From positions 1 to 23,365 of IMG/VR virus record IMGVR_UViG_3300027801_000171: DNA of 23,365 nucleotides, one strand, 5' to 3'. Numbering within the stretch: the first letter of the stretch is position 1; each line of letters starts with the position of its first letter. This DNA comes from a virus. The notes under the pieces were generated by a model. The model ran no database searches, had not been told where the DNA came from, and saw only the letters and a program-made list of their open reading frames with translations. The translations under genes and the position numbers were made by a program. Shown here in pieces: positions 1-6,126 of the stretch.

Positions 1-1706
1 ATAGTATTTGACACGTTATGTCGCACTCCCTTGTCAGCACACAATTCCACGTTAGTACCAGCATTGACCCAATATTCCTGTACAAGTTTTACCTTTTCCA
101 GATGGTCAACACCAATAAGATCTTCTTTTACGTAAGACCCTTTCTTTGGAATGATAGGAAACGATACAACTACATCCGTACCGTTTGCACTCCATACACT
201 GTCTTCTACCATGTATGGGTTCGCTTTTTGGATTGCCTGAGTTACCTCAGAATCCTTTGTCATCTGTACGTTGCGAATGTACATTTCTGAATGCTCTGCA
301 TGTATCCCAGATGCGGTTTGTAACAGTACACTTGCATTGCCCGAAGGTTTAACACAAGTAGTACGAGCAGCAGGGTTAATGCCAAGTAAGGTAGCAACTT
401 CACGATTGACCTCCTTCACTATTTTTGCACCTTTTTGCAGAACTTTCTTATCGAACAATACGGTAGGATTATTCATCCATCCAGTTATCGAACAACCGAT
501 AAGTGCTTCTCTGTCAAAGATGTCTTTTGATATTTTATCAAGGAATTTGAAATCTGTATAACCCGCCTGTAGAGTTCCCAGTATTGCAGCCGCACGACAC
601 GCCTTATAGAAGTCTTCTGGAGTATGACACATACCACCATTGATCTCTGTTAGGTTACATCCTTGCCAACCAGACTTACCTTTTATCTGTGGAAACATTC
701 CTATCTCAACACAAGGGTTTGTCGTGTGTTCTGTACTCTCAACGAAAACAAATCCTGGTTCACCGAACTCGCGTACTGATTCCATGATGTGGCCGAACTG
801 TTCTTTCGTCGTACTATCACGCACGATAACCGCACTGTTGTTTGATCTACCCCGTTGTGGGTTGTCTACAAACCAGTTGCCAGTCTTTGCAGTCATCATT
901 TCTTCATCATTTGGTGAGAACAAACAAATAGTCGCAGAACGTCTAACACCACCAGACAATACTGCGTCTGCGGCATGCATACAAATATCATATACATTGA
1001 TTGGTTTTAGAGGTGTGGGATTGGTGTTATTCAGAACAATGTCCTGTAACATATGTTCAATCTTGTCTAGTGCAAGTCTTAGTCCGTCAGGGCCAGGTGC
1101 TTTGAATCCACCAGATATTTTTGCACCCCGTGGTCGCACTTGGGTGAGATCGAAGTATATCCGTCGTCCCTCATAGTCTGGATGTTTTGATTTGGAAACA
1201 AAATAGGAAGACATCAGAACGTCTACAGAAGTTGCCCATCCTTCAATGGAATCTTCTACCACATGTGTTTTAGGCTGTTTGTTTCTAACAGTTATCTTAG
1301 GTAGTTTTTTAACGTGATGTGCCTGTACAGAAAAACCTGCACCAGCACCACACAATAACATATAGAATATCTCACCAAAGAACTCTGCACGATCCGCATA
1401 TGTGGACGTACAATTATACATTCTCATTTGGTGTTTTAGAATCTGTTCTCCACCGAACTGTAATGCACGTTGGGCCCCAAGGACTCTTTGTTCCTTGTAT
1501 GCAGAACGTGCTTCGTCTACGTATAGTTGTAATCCATTCTGTCCGTCATTTTTGTCTGCATAGTAACCTTCATGCATTCCCATTACGCGATCTACCGCTT
1601 CATCCCATGTTTCGTATCTTCCCAATTCATCGTTAAAACGTGAATATCCATCGTAAAATTTTGCTTCCGACAAAAGTTTCCTAGTGTCAACATGTGATGT
1701 TGCCAT
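1..1706 (-). CDS. nrdJ: Adenosylcobalamin-dependent (class II) ribonucleotide reductase, C-terminus cut by the window
   Basis: Reduces ribonucleotides to deoxyribonucleotides for phage DNA synthesis, using coenzyme B12 to make the thiyl radical. 568 codons are present; the monomeric Lactobacillus-type enzyme is about 740 residues, so the C-terminal redox cysteines should lie beyond position 1. Seen: MYNC at residues 96-99 (likely one half of the active-site disulfide), a LSGGVRRSATICLFSP block, N330-P-C332-V-E334 matching the catalytic Asn/thiyl-Cys/Glu motif, C350 in CNLTEIN (likely disulfide partner), and TCVKPSGNASVLLQTASGIH. The Cys332-Cys350 spacing of 18 is longer than in the Lactobacillus enzyme (about 11 from memory). 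The ATG follows AAGGA at good spacing and a sigma70-like promoter lies just upstream, so the gene is probably transcribed separately from the late operon before it. The monomeric RTPR type seems likelier than the dimeric NrdJ type, but this is from motif reading only. Confidence 0.9.
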   Translation of the reverse strand, partial: MATSHVDTRKLLSEAKFYDGYSRFNDELGRYETWDEAVDRVMGMHEGYYADKNDGQNGLQLYVDEARSAYKEQRVLGAQRALQFGGEQILKHQMRMYNCTSTYADRAEFFGEIFYMLLCGAGAGFSVQAHHVKKLPKITVRNKQPKTHVVEDSIEGWATSVDVLMSSYFVSKSKHPDYEGRRIYFDLTQVRPRGAKISGGFKAPGPDGLRLALDKIEHMLQDIVLNNTNPTPLKPINVYDICMHAADAVLSGGVRRSATICLFSPNDEEMMTAKTGNWFVDNPQRGRSNNSAVIVRDSTTKEQFGHIMESVREFGEPGFVFVESTEHTTNPCVEIGMFPQIKGKSGWQGCNLTEINGGMCHTPEDFYKACRAAAILGTLQAGYTDFKFLDKISKDIFDREALIGCSITGWMNNPTVLFDKKVLQKGAKIVKEVNREVATLLGINPAARTTCVKPSGNASVLLQTASGIHAEHSEMYIRNVQMTKDSEVTQAIQKANPYMVEDSVWSANGTDVVVSFPIIPKKGSYVKEDLIGVDHLEKVKLVQEYWVNAGTNVELCADKGVRHNVSNT

Positions 1707-1750
1707 GCGTTTTCCTTACTATATGTTGTATATTGATTTGATTTCTTTGT

Positions 1751-1779
1751 ATTATATAGTATATCAGGGTTTTTGTAAA
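1751..1779 (-). promoter_or_regulatory. Sigma70-type promoter for the ribonucleotide reductase
   Basis: On the minus strand, TTTACA (1779-1774), a 17-base spacer and TATAAT (1756-1751) match the bacterial housekeeping consensus almost perfectly. The start codon is about 45 bases downstream. A 6-bp hairpin, GGGTTT/AAACCC (1767-1772 with 1777-1782), overlaps the -35 region and might modulate access. Activity is inferred from sequence only. Confidence 0.75.
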
Positions 1780-1838
1780 CCCCTAATACTGTGACAAAGA
1801 TGCGACATTCTGACCCATTATAAGAATAAAATAAATTA

Positions 1839-2234
1839 TTATTCTAGAGGTAAACCAGCGTCATCGGGTGCGTTGGTTAAACTTTCCTCATAATAGAGTA
1901 TGATGTCTTTCTGTTGAAGAATATATCTACGCATATCAGCAATGTCCATCGCAAGGTTTTCATACCCCTGTGCGGATATTGCCATGAATGCAAGTAGGCC
2001 TTCTTCTTCTTTAAACTTGGCTAGGAATTCTTCAAGGTTTGCCTCAGATACAACATACCATCTAACATCAGTTAATTGTAACTGTTTAGGTCTTGCCTGT
2101 ATTGGTATATTCTGTTTGATAATCTGTGGTTGAGTAACAACAATTGGTTCACTCTTCCTTAGACTCCCCAGACACCCTGTTAGCGTTAGGATCAGTATCA
2201 TTCCTAAGACCGATGAGTAAATCTTTGACTGCAT
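1839..2234 (-). CDS. Outer-membrane spanin (Rz1-like lipoprotein) with an extra folded domain
   Basis: 131 residues. The N-terminus is a lipoprotein signal: a hydrophobic stretch to residue 17, then lipobox LTGC with the lipidated cysteine at residue 21. The remaining 110 residues would lie in the periplasm. The start lies inside the preceding membrane-anchored coiled-coil gene in another frame, the overlapping layout typical of inner/outer spanin pairs that fuse the two membranes in the last step of lysis. AAGGAAG precedes the ATG. Classical Rz1 proteins are short and proline-rich; this one instead has a longer, apparently folded C-terminal part (RPKQLQLTDVRWYVV onward) of a type I recall beside Rz-like genes in marine T4-like phages. 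The lipoprotein call is strong; the spanin role rests on context. Confidence 0.75.
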   Translation of the reverse strand: MQSKIYSSVLGMILILTLTGCLGSLRKSEPIVVTQPQIIKQNIPIQARPKQLQLTDVRWYVVSEANLEEFLAKFKEEEGLLAFMAISAQGYENLAMDIADMRRYILQQKDIILYYEESLTNAPDDAGLPLE

Positions 2235-2562
2235 TATTTATTCTTCCTTCTAGTTCATATGGTTCTTCGAGTGCTAATTTTAAGATGTTAATCTTCGCAA
2301 ACTTCGAACGTAAAGTATCACTGTACGCCTCGGCTTTCTGTAAACTCAACGTCAATTGTTGGTTAAGTTCTTGTGCCCTGTTTTGAGTAGCAAGCATTTC
2401 TTTTATTGTCGCATCCTTTGCTTCGTTTGTGACAATAAGTTTCGCATTATTTTCTCTTAGTATTCCCATTCTCTCTTGTGTATCTATATAGTACATATAA
2501 CCACCATATCCTACAGCACCGAGAATACCCATTATTAATAAGAATATGTAAATTTTTAACAT
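2149..2562 (-). CDS. Inner-membrane spanin (Rz-like)
   Basis: 137 residues. One N-terminal membrane segment (about residues 3-25, with a GYGGYMYY end) is followed by a long heptad-like coiled coil (about 30-85) and a charged tail. This is the expected topology of an i-spanin: anchored in the inner membrane with a periplasmic coil reaching the outer-membrane lipoprotein. The last 86 bases overlap the start of the outer spanin in a different frame. The start overlaps the previous stop as TAATG. No catalytic motif is visible. Other single-pass coiled-coil proteins would look similar; the overlapping lipoprotein gene is what makes the spanin call likely. Confidence 0.75.
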   Translation of the reverse strand: MLKIYIFLLIMGILGAVGYGGYMYYIDTQERMGILRENNAKLIVTNEAKDATIKEMLATQNRAQELNQQLTLSLQKAEAYSDTLRSKFAKINILKLALEEPYELEGRINNAVKDLLIGLRNDTDPNANRVSGESKEE

Positions 2563-3437
2563 TAAGTATCCATAACTGATCTGAAACGTTTTAACAATAC
2601 TGGTTTACCAGCTTCTTTGGTAAACCGTTTATCTATCGCAACGATCTCTTTTATTTTTTTGTCTTTTCTTTTCTTCTTGAGAGTCTTTCTCCAACCCATA
2701 TCAGGCGCCATGTCTACACCACCTTGTGCGACTGCGTTTGCTGGTGCGTCTTCTTTAATGAATTCTTCTTTCATACCCTTCATCCTTTTTATCCATGCAG
2801 ATGCACCTTTAGACTTGGGTGGTACTTTGACCCATTTCATCATTGCTTTATAGACACGCATAGATTCTCTGTCCCACGATGCACCTTCTGAATTATCCAC
2901 GATATACATTCTTGTCTTAAATATACCTTGGAATGCACCTATGTTCTTCTGCACGTCTGCCCATGCTTTTGCAACCATTTTGTCTGGTAGTTTCCTTGGT
3001 CTTGCTCGGTTTCTATCCATTGCAGTTTCTTTATCAGTATTGACAAATATCATAGCAACCTCATAACCCAGTCTCTTCAGATCATTTGCCTGTGTCTTAA
3101 TCTTATTGAAGTCTTTACCCGTACCATCGACAACAAGTCCAAGTCTCCCTTTGATTGCAAGACCCATTTTCTTTACTGTCAAGGCAGATGTACTCTTACG
3201 TATCTCTTGACCCTTCGGTGAGAATATGTTGTCAGGTGTCATTTCAAGTCCTGCTTTTTTGAGTGCCGCTTCGAATGCATCGTCTGAGTTGATTACTTTA
3301 AATCCGAGTGGTGTTAATCCTGTCTTTCCTACTATAAACGATTTGCCTGATCCTGGCCCACCAGCAAGGAACACTGCCTTGAAAATTGCAGGATCGTTGA
3401 CACCTTCGTCGATGTGTACAAATTCAGAGTTATTCAT
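2562..3437 (-). CDS. P-loop kinase-like protein (zeta-toxin / polynucleotide kinase type)
   Basis: 291 residues. A Walker A loop, GGPGSGKS, sits at residues 26-33, followed by a probable second-strand acidic site (VINSDDAF, 48-55), VVDGTGKD (102-109) and an arginine-rich lid-like stretch RNRARPRKLP (142-151). This order fits small kinases of the zeta-toxin, polynucleotide-kinase and shikimate-kinase group, which transfer phosphate from ATP to a small molecule or nucleic-acid end. The substrate cannot be told. The C-terminal third (from about 200) is lysine-rich (KKKRKDKKIK) and may bind nucleic acid or be disordered. It overlaps its upstream neighbour by ATGA and its downstream neighbour by TAATG, so it is translated with late structural and lysis genes rather than with replication genes. 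Confidence 0.7.
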   Translation of the reverse strand: MNNSEFVHIDEGVNDPAIFKAVFLAGGPGSGKSFIVGKTGLTPLGFKVINSDDAFEAALKKAGLEMTPDNIFSPKGQEIRKSTSALTVKKMGLAIKGRLGLVVDGTGKDFNKIKTQANDLKRLGYEVAMIFVNTDKETAMDRNRARPRKLPDKMVAKAWADVQKNIGAFQGIFKTRMYIVDNSEGASWDRESMRVYKAMMKWVKVPPKSKGASAWIKRMKGMKEEFIKEDAPANAVAQGGVDMAPDMGWRKTLKKKRKDKKIKEIVAIDKRFTKEAGKPVLLKRFRSVMDT

Positions 3438-4033
3438 CTTAGTAGTTCTTCCGCAGTTATATACACTTTTTGTTGCGATCTCATGTGTGTTGCTTCATAT
3501 ATGTTTAAACCAAAGATGTCTCCCACTGGAAAACATTCCTCAGATATTCTGACTTTATCTTTTGCGTTTACAATATCATCACAGGTGGTGTTTAATACTT
3601 TCTCATACTTGAGAGAATACACGCCTGGCGATAGTTGTTCGTCTTCTAACATAAACCACTTACTTTCTTCTGCAAGTAGATCACCCTGATCAAATCCACA
3701 TTCAAGTAAAGACTTCTCAATCTTTGTCTCACTCACACTAAACTTTTCTTTGATTAGATATAAAGCAGCCGCATATGACGCAATCCGTGAAGAACCGCCT
3801 GGCGCCTTTGCCATAAGTTTCTTTACATTGAATACAAGTCTGATAAATGGGGTGTAGAAACTCGCATAGTTCTCGCGATCTTCTATTTTACTAAAAGGCG
3901 GTTTGACTAGTCTTTTACCTTTTTCATCAATAATACCTTTATCGAACGCTTTCGTTTTATTAAACGGCGTTACAAGTAGGGCTAGAAATCTAAATGTGTA
4001 GACTAAATCGCCTGCTGACTTTAAAAATCCCAT
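3434..4033 (-). CDS. Conserved marine T4-like phage protein of unknown function
   Basis: 199 residues, no motif that fixes a function. The N-terminal part (GDLVYTFRFLALLVTPFNKTKAFDKGIID) and a later block (RLVFNVKKLMAKAPGGSSRIASYAAALYLIKE, split by the K-rich stretch) resemble proteins I recall from cyanophage and pelagiphage structural regions. The centre is helical and the C-terminus is a mixed alpha/beta tail (QQKVYITAEELLR). The start follows AAGGA and overlaps the previous stop as TAATG. Position in the late operon suggests a virion or assembly role, but nothing in the sequence proves it. Confidence 0.6.
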   Translation of the reverse strand: MGFLKSAGDLVYTFRFLALLVTPFNKTKAFDKGIIDEKGKRLVKPPFSKIEDRENYASFYTPFIRLVFNVKKLMAKAPGGSSRIASYAAALYLIKEKFSVSETKIEKSLLECGFDQGDLLAEESKWFMLEDEQLSPGVYSLKYEKVLNTTCDDIVNAKDKVRISEECFPVGDIFGLNIYEATHMRSQQKVYITAEELLR

Positions 4034-4413
4034 TATATTTTCCTTAGTATCTCTATAACATGTTTGTCTTGGACTACACCAGTGTATTGGCTATTGGTAA
4101 TATATTTTAGATAGATCAAAAACGGTTTAACTACCGTCCAGTGATGTTCATCTAACTTTAGATCCAATAACCGCAACGCTGCGTACATTCCAAAGACATT
4201 AAAAACTATAATCAAATGGTTTAGTATTAACCGTTCGCTTAGTAACCCCTGATCGACATATCTATTGACCAGACGTTTAATATACTTAAATCGTTTCAGA
4301 TCACCATAAAATTCTTCACTATCAATCCCCATCGGGGTGTAGTAATGTTTCACCGCAAACCTAACGATATCTTCCTTTAAAAGAAAGTCGTCTTCCACAA
4401 TATCATCTTGCAT
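4033..4413 (-). CDS. Conserved phage protein (DUF7207-like, unknown function)
   Basis: 126 residues, mostly helical and rich in aromatic and leucine residues. The block EEFYGDLKRFKYIKRL, then RLILNHLIIVFNVFG, is a pattern I recall as widespread in marine T4-like phages, always small and uncharacterised. No catalytic or membrane motif stands out; the hydrophobic run near residue 65 is part of an amphipathic helix rather than a clear membrane span. The ribosome site is weak (GGA about 6 bases before ATG). The DUF number is from memory and should be treated as tentative. Confidence 0.6.
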   Translation of the reverse strand: MQDDIVEDDFLLKEDIVRFAVKHYYTPMGIDSEEFYGDLKRFKYIKRLVNRYVDQGLLSERLILNHLIIVFNVFGMYAALRLLDLKLDEHHWTVVKPFLIYLKYITNSQYTGVVQDKHVIEILRKI

Positions 4414-4426
4414 AATTATTCCATTA

Positions 4427-4792
4427 TTATTTTAACATCTTCGCTATTTGTTTTGCTTCTGATGCTGGTATGATTATATAGTCACCTGCTGTCGCTGCGG
4501 ATTGGCTTCTTAATTGTACTAATTGAAATGCCTCTTCGCCTCTAATATCAGTGTATTTTCTTACAGAGATATATTTGGATTTACCTACCTGTGTTGATAA
4601 TGGTGGATTAATAGCTTCACCTAGACCTTCTGCGTCAGCAGTAGAATGACCAGTACCTTCTGGGCCTTCTCTATGACTTTGATCACCGCATTGGCATGGA
4701 TCACAGTTGCAATCCACGCATTCACAGTTTGGATTCACTTCCTCTTTCACCTGATACATATTCTGATAGGCAGTTGAGAGTTGTTTCCACAT
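4427..4792 (-). CDS. Small protein with a dense CxC cysteine cluster, unknown function
   Basis: 121 residues. Residues 20-36 hold six cysteines (C23, C25, C28, C30, C33, C35) in NPNCECVDCNCDPCQCG, which looks like a metal-binding knot. An acidic, glycine-rich linker follows (about 37-60), then a beta-rich C-terminal domain (KYISVRKYTDIRGEEAFQLVQLRS ... DYIIIPASEAKQIAKML, interrupted) that may be a small folded module. The 724-residue protein in the same operon has a related PNCDC cluster. AAAGGA precedes the ATG at 8 bases. Function not recognised. Confidence 0.6.
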   Translation of the reverse strand: MWKQLSTAYQNMYQVKEEVNPNCECVDCNCDPCQCGDQSHREGPEGTGHSTADAEGLGEAINPPLSTQVGKSKYISVRKYTDIRGEEAFQLVQLRSQSAATAGDYIIIPASEAKQIAKMLK

Positions 4793-4793
4793 T

Positions 4794-5567
4794 TTAGTTA
4801 TCCTTTGATTTCTTAGTCATTTTCTTAAATGATGCGAAGTTTAACTTGTTGGATTTTTCAGCATCGACTGCTGGTTCTTTTACCGCTTTATCAAGTTGAT
4901 CTTTTGCATTGGGCGCAAGACCTTCACCAGGAGGTGATGATGGGTTGTCAGAATTTTTACCTTTTCCAGTAGATGCCGCTTCTTCAACATTACCTTCTTT
5001 TTGTTGCCTCAATTCATCACGCGGTTTCGCGTTACCTGATGTCTTTGCTTTAGGTTTACCAATTGAATTTGTTGCCATAGAACGAGTCTTTTCCATATCA
5101 GACATTTCAGAAGTTTGAACTTCAGTTTCTTTTTTGTTGCCTTTGGACTCAGAGTTCTTACTGATTGCTTTTCTACGTTTGTGTAGATACTCATCAGAAT
5201 CGTCTGTATCACCATCATTGTCGATGTCTTTATCTTTACGATCAGCAAACTTTTTCTTTGCCGCTTTTTTATCGACTTTATCCATGCCATCACCATCATC
5301 TGATTTGTCGTTAGACGCATCATTGTTTTGTTGAGCATATTTGTCAGCTGCTTTAGCAATACCTTTAACTGACGCATCTTTGCCTTTTACAATTTTAGGG
5401 CCTTTCTCGTCAATTTTCTTGCTTTCTTCCATCTGATCTCGCATAGCAGCTAATTTCTCTGCTTCAAATTTTAACATTGCTTCTGCACGATCTGCATTTT
5501 CTTGACGCATCTTTTCTTGCACTTGGGCATACGCCTCACCCATTTTTTTTATTTCGTCGTAGTTCAT
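4794..5567 (-). CDS. Charged, mostly disordered late protein with an EF-hand-like calcium loop
   Basis: 257 residues from the chosen start. The N-terminus (to about 50) is a charged helix; the rest is Lys/Asp/Ser-rich and low in hydrophobics. One ordered island, residues 114-125, reads DIDNDGDTDDSD with acidic residues at loop positions 1, 3, 5, 9 and 12 and glycine at 6, as in EF-hand or dockerin calcium loops. It is followed by EYLHKRRKAISK. I recall this EF-hand-plus-HKRRKAI block in several marine T4-like phage late proteins. An upstream in-frame ATG at 5591 would add 8 residues and overlap the previous gene; the ATG at 5567 has AAGGAAG in front and is preferred. A scaffold or internal virion role is plausible but not shown. 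Confidence 0.6.
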   Translation of the reverse strand: MNYDEIKKMGEAYAQVQEKMRQENADRAEAMLKFEAEKLAAMRDQMEESKKIDEKGPKIVKGKDASVKGIAKAADKYAQQNNDASNDKSDDGDGMDKVDKKAAKKKFADRKDKDIDNDGDTDDSDEYLHKRRKAISKNSESKGNKKETEVQTSEMSDMEKTRSMATNSIGKPKAKTSGNAKPRDELRQQKEGNVEEAASTGKGKNSDNPSSPPGEGLAPNAKDQLDKAVKEPAVDAEKSNKLNFASFKKMTKKSKDN

Positions 5568-5581
5568 TTGTTTCTTCCTTA

Positions 5582-5854
5582 TTACATCCATATTTGGGTT
5601 GCGACTGCCCCAGCGAACGCTATTATAGCGACCCAGAACAATTTGTTTATTAATCCCACTGTGTGAGCATTATCATCTACTTTCTTCTCAATTCTATCTA
5701 ACTTCTCCGAGAAACGATTCATACGAGACCAAGATTCATCTCTATATTTCTCGTAATTACCTAACTTCTCTTCGAACCTTGCCATCTCTACCATAGCATC
5801 GGCAATCTTATCGACTTTTTGTTCGATACGATTTAATCTTTCTGACTCTGCCAT
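5582..5854 (-). CDS. Coiled-coil protein with C-terminal membrane anchor (XhlA-like)
   Basis: 90 residues. About 65 residues of heptad-pattern coiled coil (LNRIEQKVDKIADAMVEMA ... LDRIEKKVDD) are followed by one membrane helix at about 72-88 (LFWVAIIAFAGAVATQIW) at the very C-terminus. This is the layout of the XhlA family, small phage proteins linked to lysis that act with holins. An in-frame GTG at 5866 would add four residues, but the ATG at 5854 overlaps the previous stop as TAATG and has GGAAG in front, so it is preferred. In this operon it could help lysis with the spanins or be a virion membrane protein. Confidence 0.65.
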   Translation of the reverse strand: MAESERLNRIEQKVDKIADAMVEMARFEEKLGNYEKYRDESWSRMNRFSEKLDRIEKKVDDNAHTVGLINKLFWVAIIAFAGAVATQIWM

Positions 5855-6126
5855 TAGCACTTCCACCTTCTACGTGCCGCCTTGCCACGTTCGCCTGTCC
5901 ATCCTTTGCTTCGGGCACAGAATGATTTACGTCTACCAGCATCTTTACTGCCAGGCTTTGCCTTACCAGTGACAGCGGTCTTTAACTTACTGCCAGGATT
6001 CTTAGCTCGATATGCTTTGACTCCTTTGGCGGTCATGCCTGCACCATCATCAGTATCTAGAAAGTTACCAGACTTTTTTGATGTAGATATGTCTTTATCT
6101 TCAATATATGATTTAAACTTAATCAT
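5854..6126 (-). CDS. Small basic protein, DUF6321-like, with possible capsid-targeting N-terminus
   Basis: 90 residues, strongly basic. The core reads AGMTAKGVKAYRAKNPGSKL, then RRKSFCARSKGWTGERGKAA and RRRWKC at the end, with cysteines at 70 and 90. I recall this pattern as DUF6321, a small phage protein of unknown function. The first residues, MIKFKSYIEDKD, resemble the start of several neighbouring proteins. A basic protein of this size in the late operon could bind DNA inside the head. It overlaps the previous gene by four bases (ATGA). Confidence 0.7.
   Translation of the reverse strand: MIKFKSYIEDKDISTSKKSGNFLDTDDGAGMTAKGVKAYRAKNPGSKLKTAVTGKAKPGSKDAGRRKSFCARSKGWTGERGKAARRRWKC

Noticed and set aside
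640-1176. Long open frame on the plus strand
   Set aside because: It is the complement of the ribonucleotide reductase, whose minus-strand protein has clear catalytic motifs. The plus-strand product has no recognisable domain.
1823-1845. AT-only hairpin AGAATAA/TTATTCT at the end of the outer spanin gene
   Set aside because: The stem has almost no G-C pairs and no T-run follows, so it is too weak to call a terminator.
5009-5377. 122-codon minus-strand frame inside the EF-hand protein gene
   Set aside because: It is an alternate frame of a Lys/Asp-rich gene, full of Met/Lys/Thr repeats typical of frame-shifted reading, with no ribosome site.
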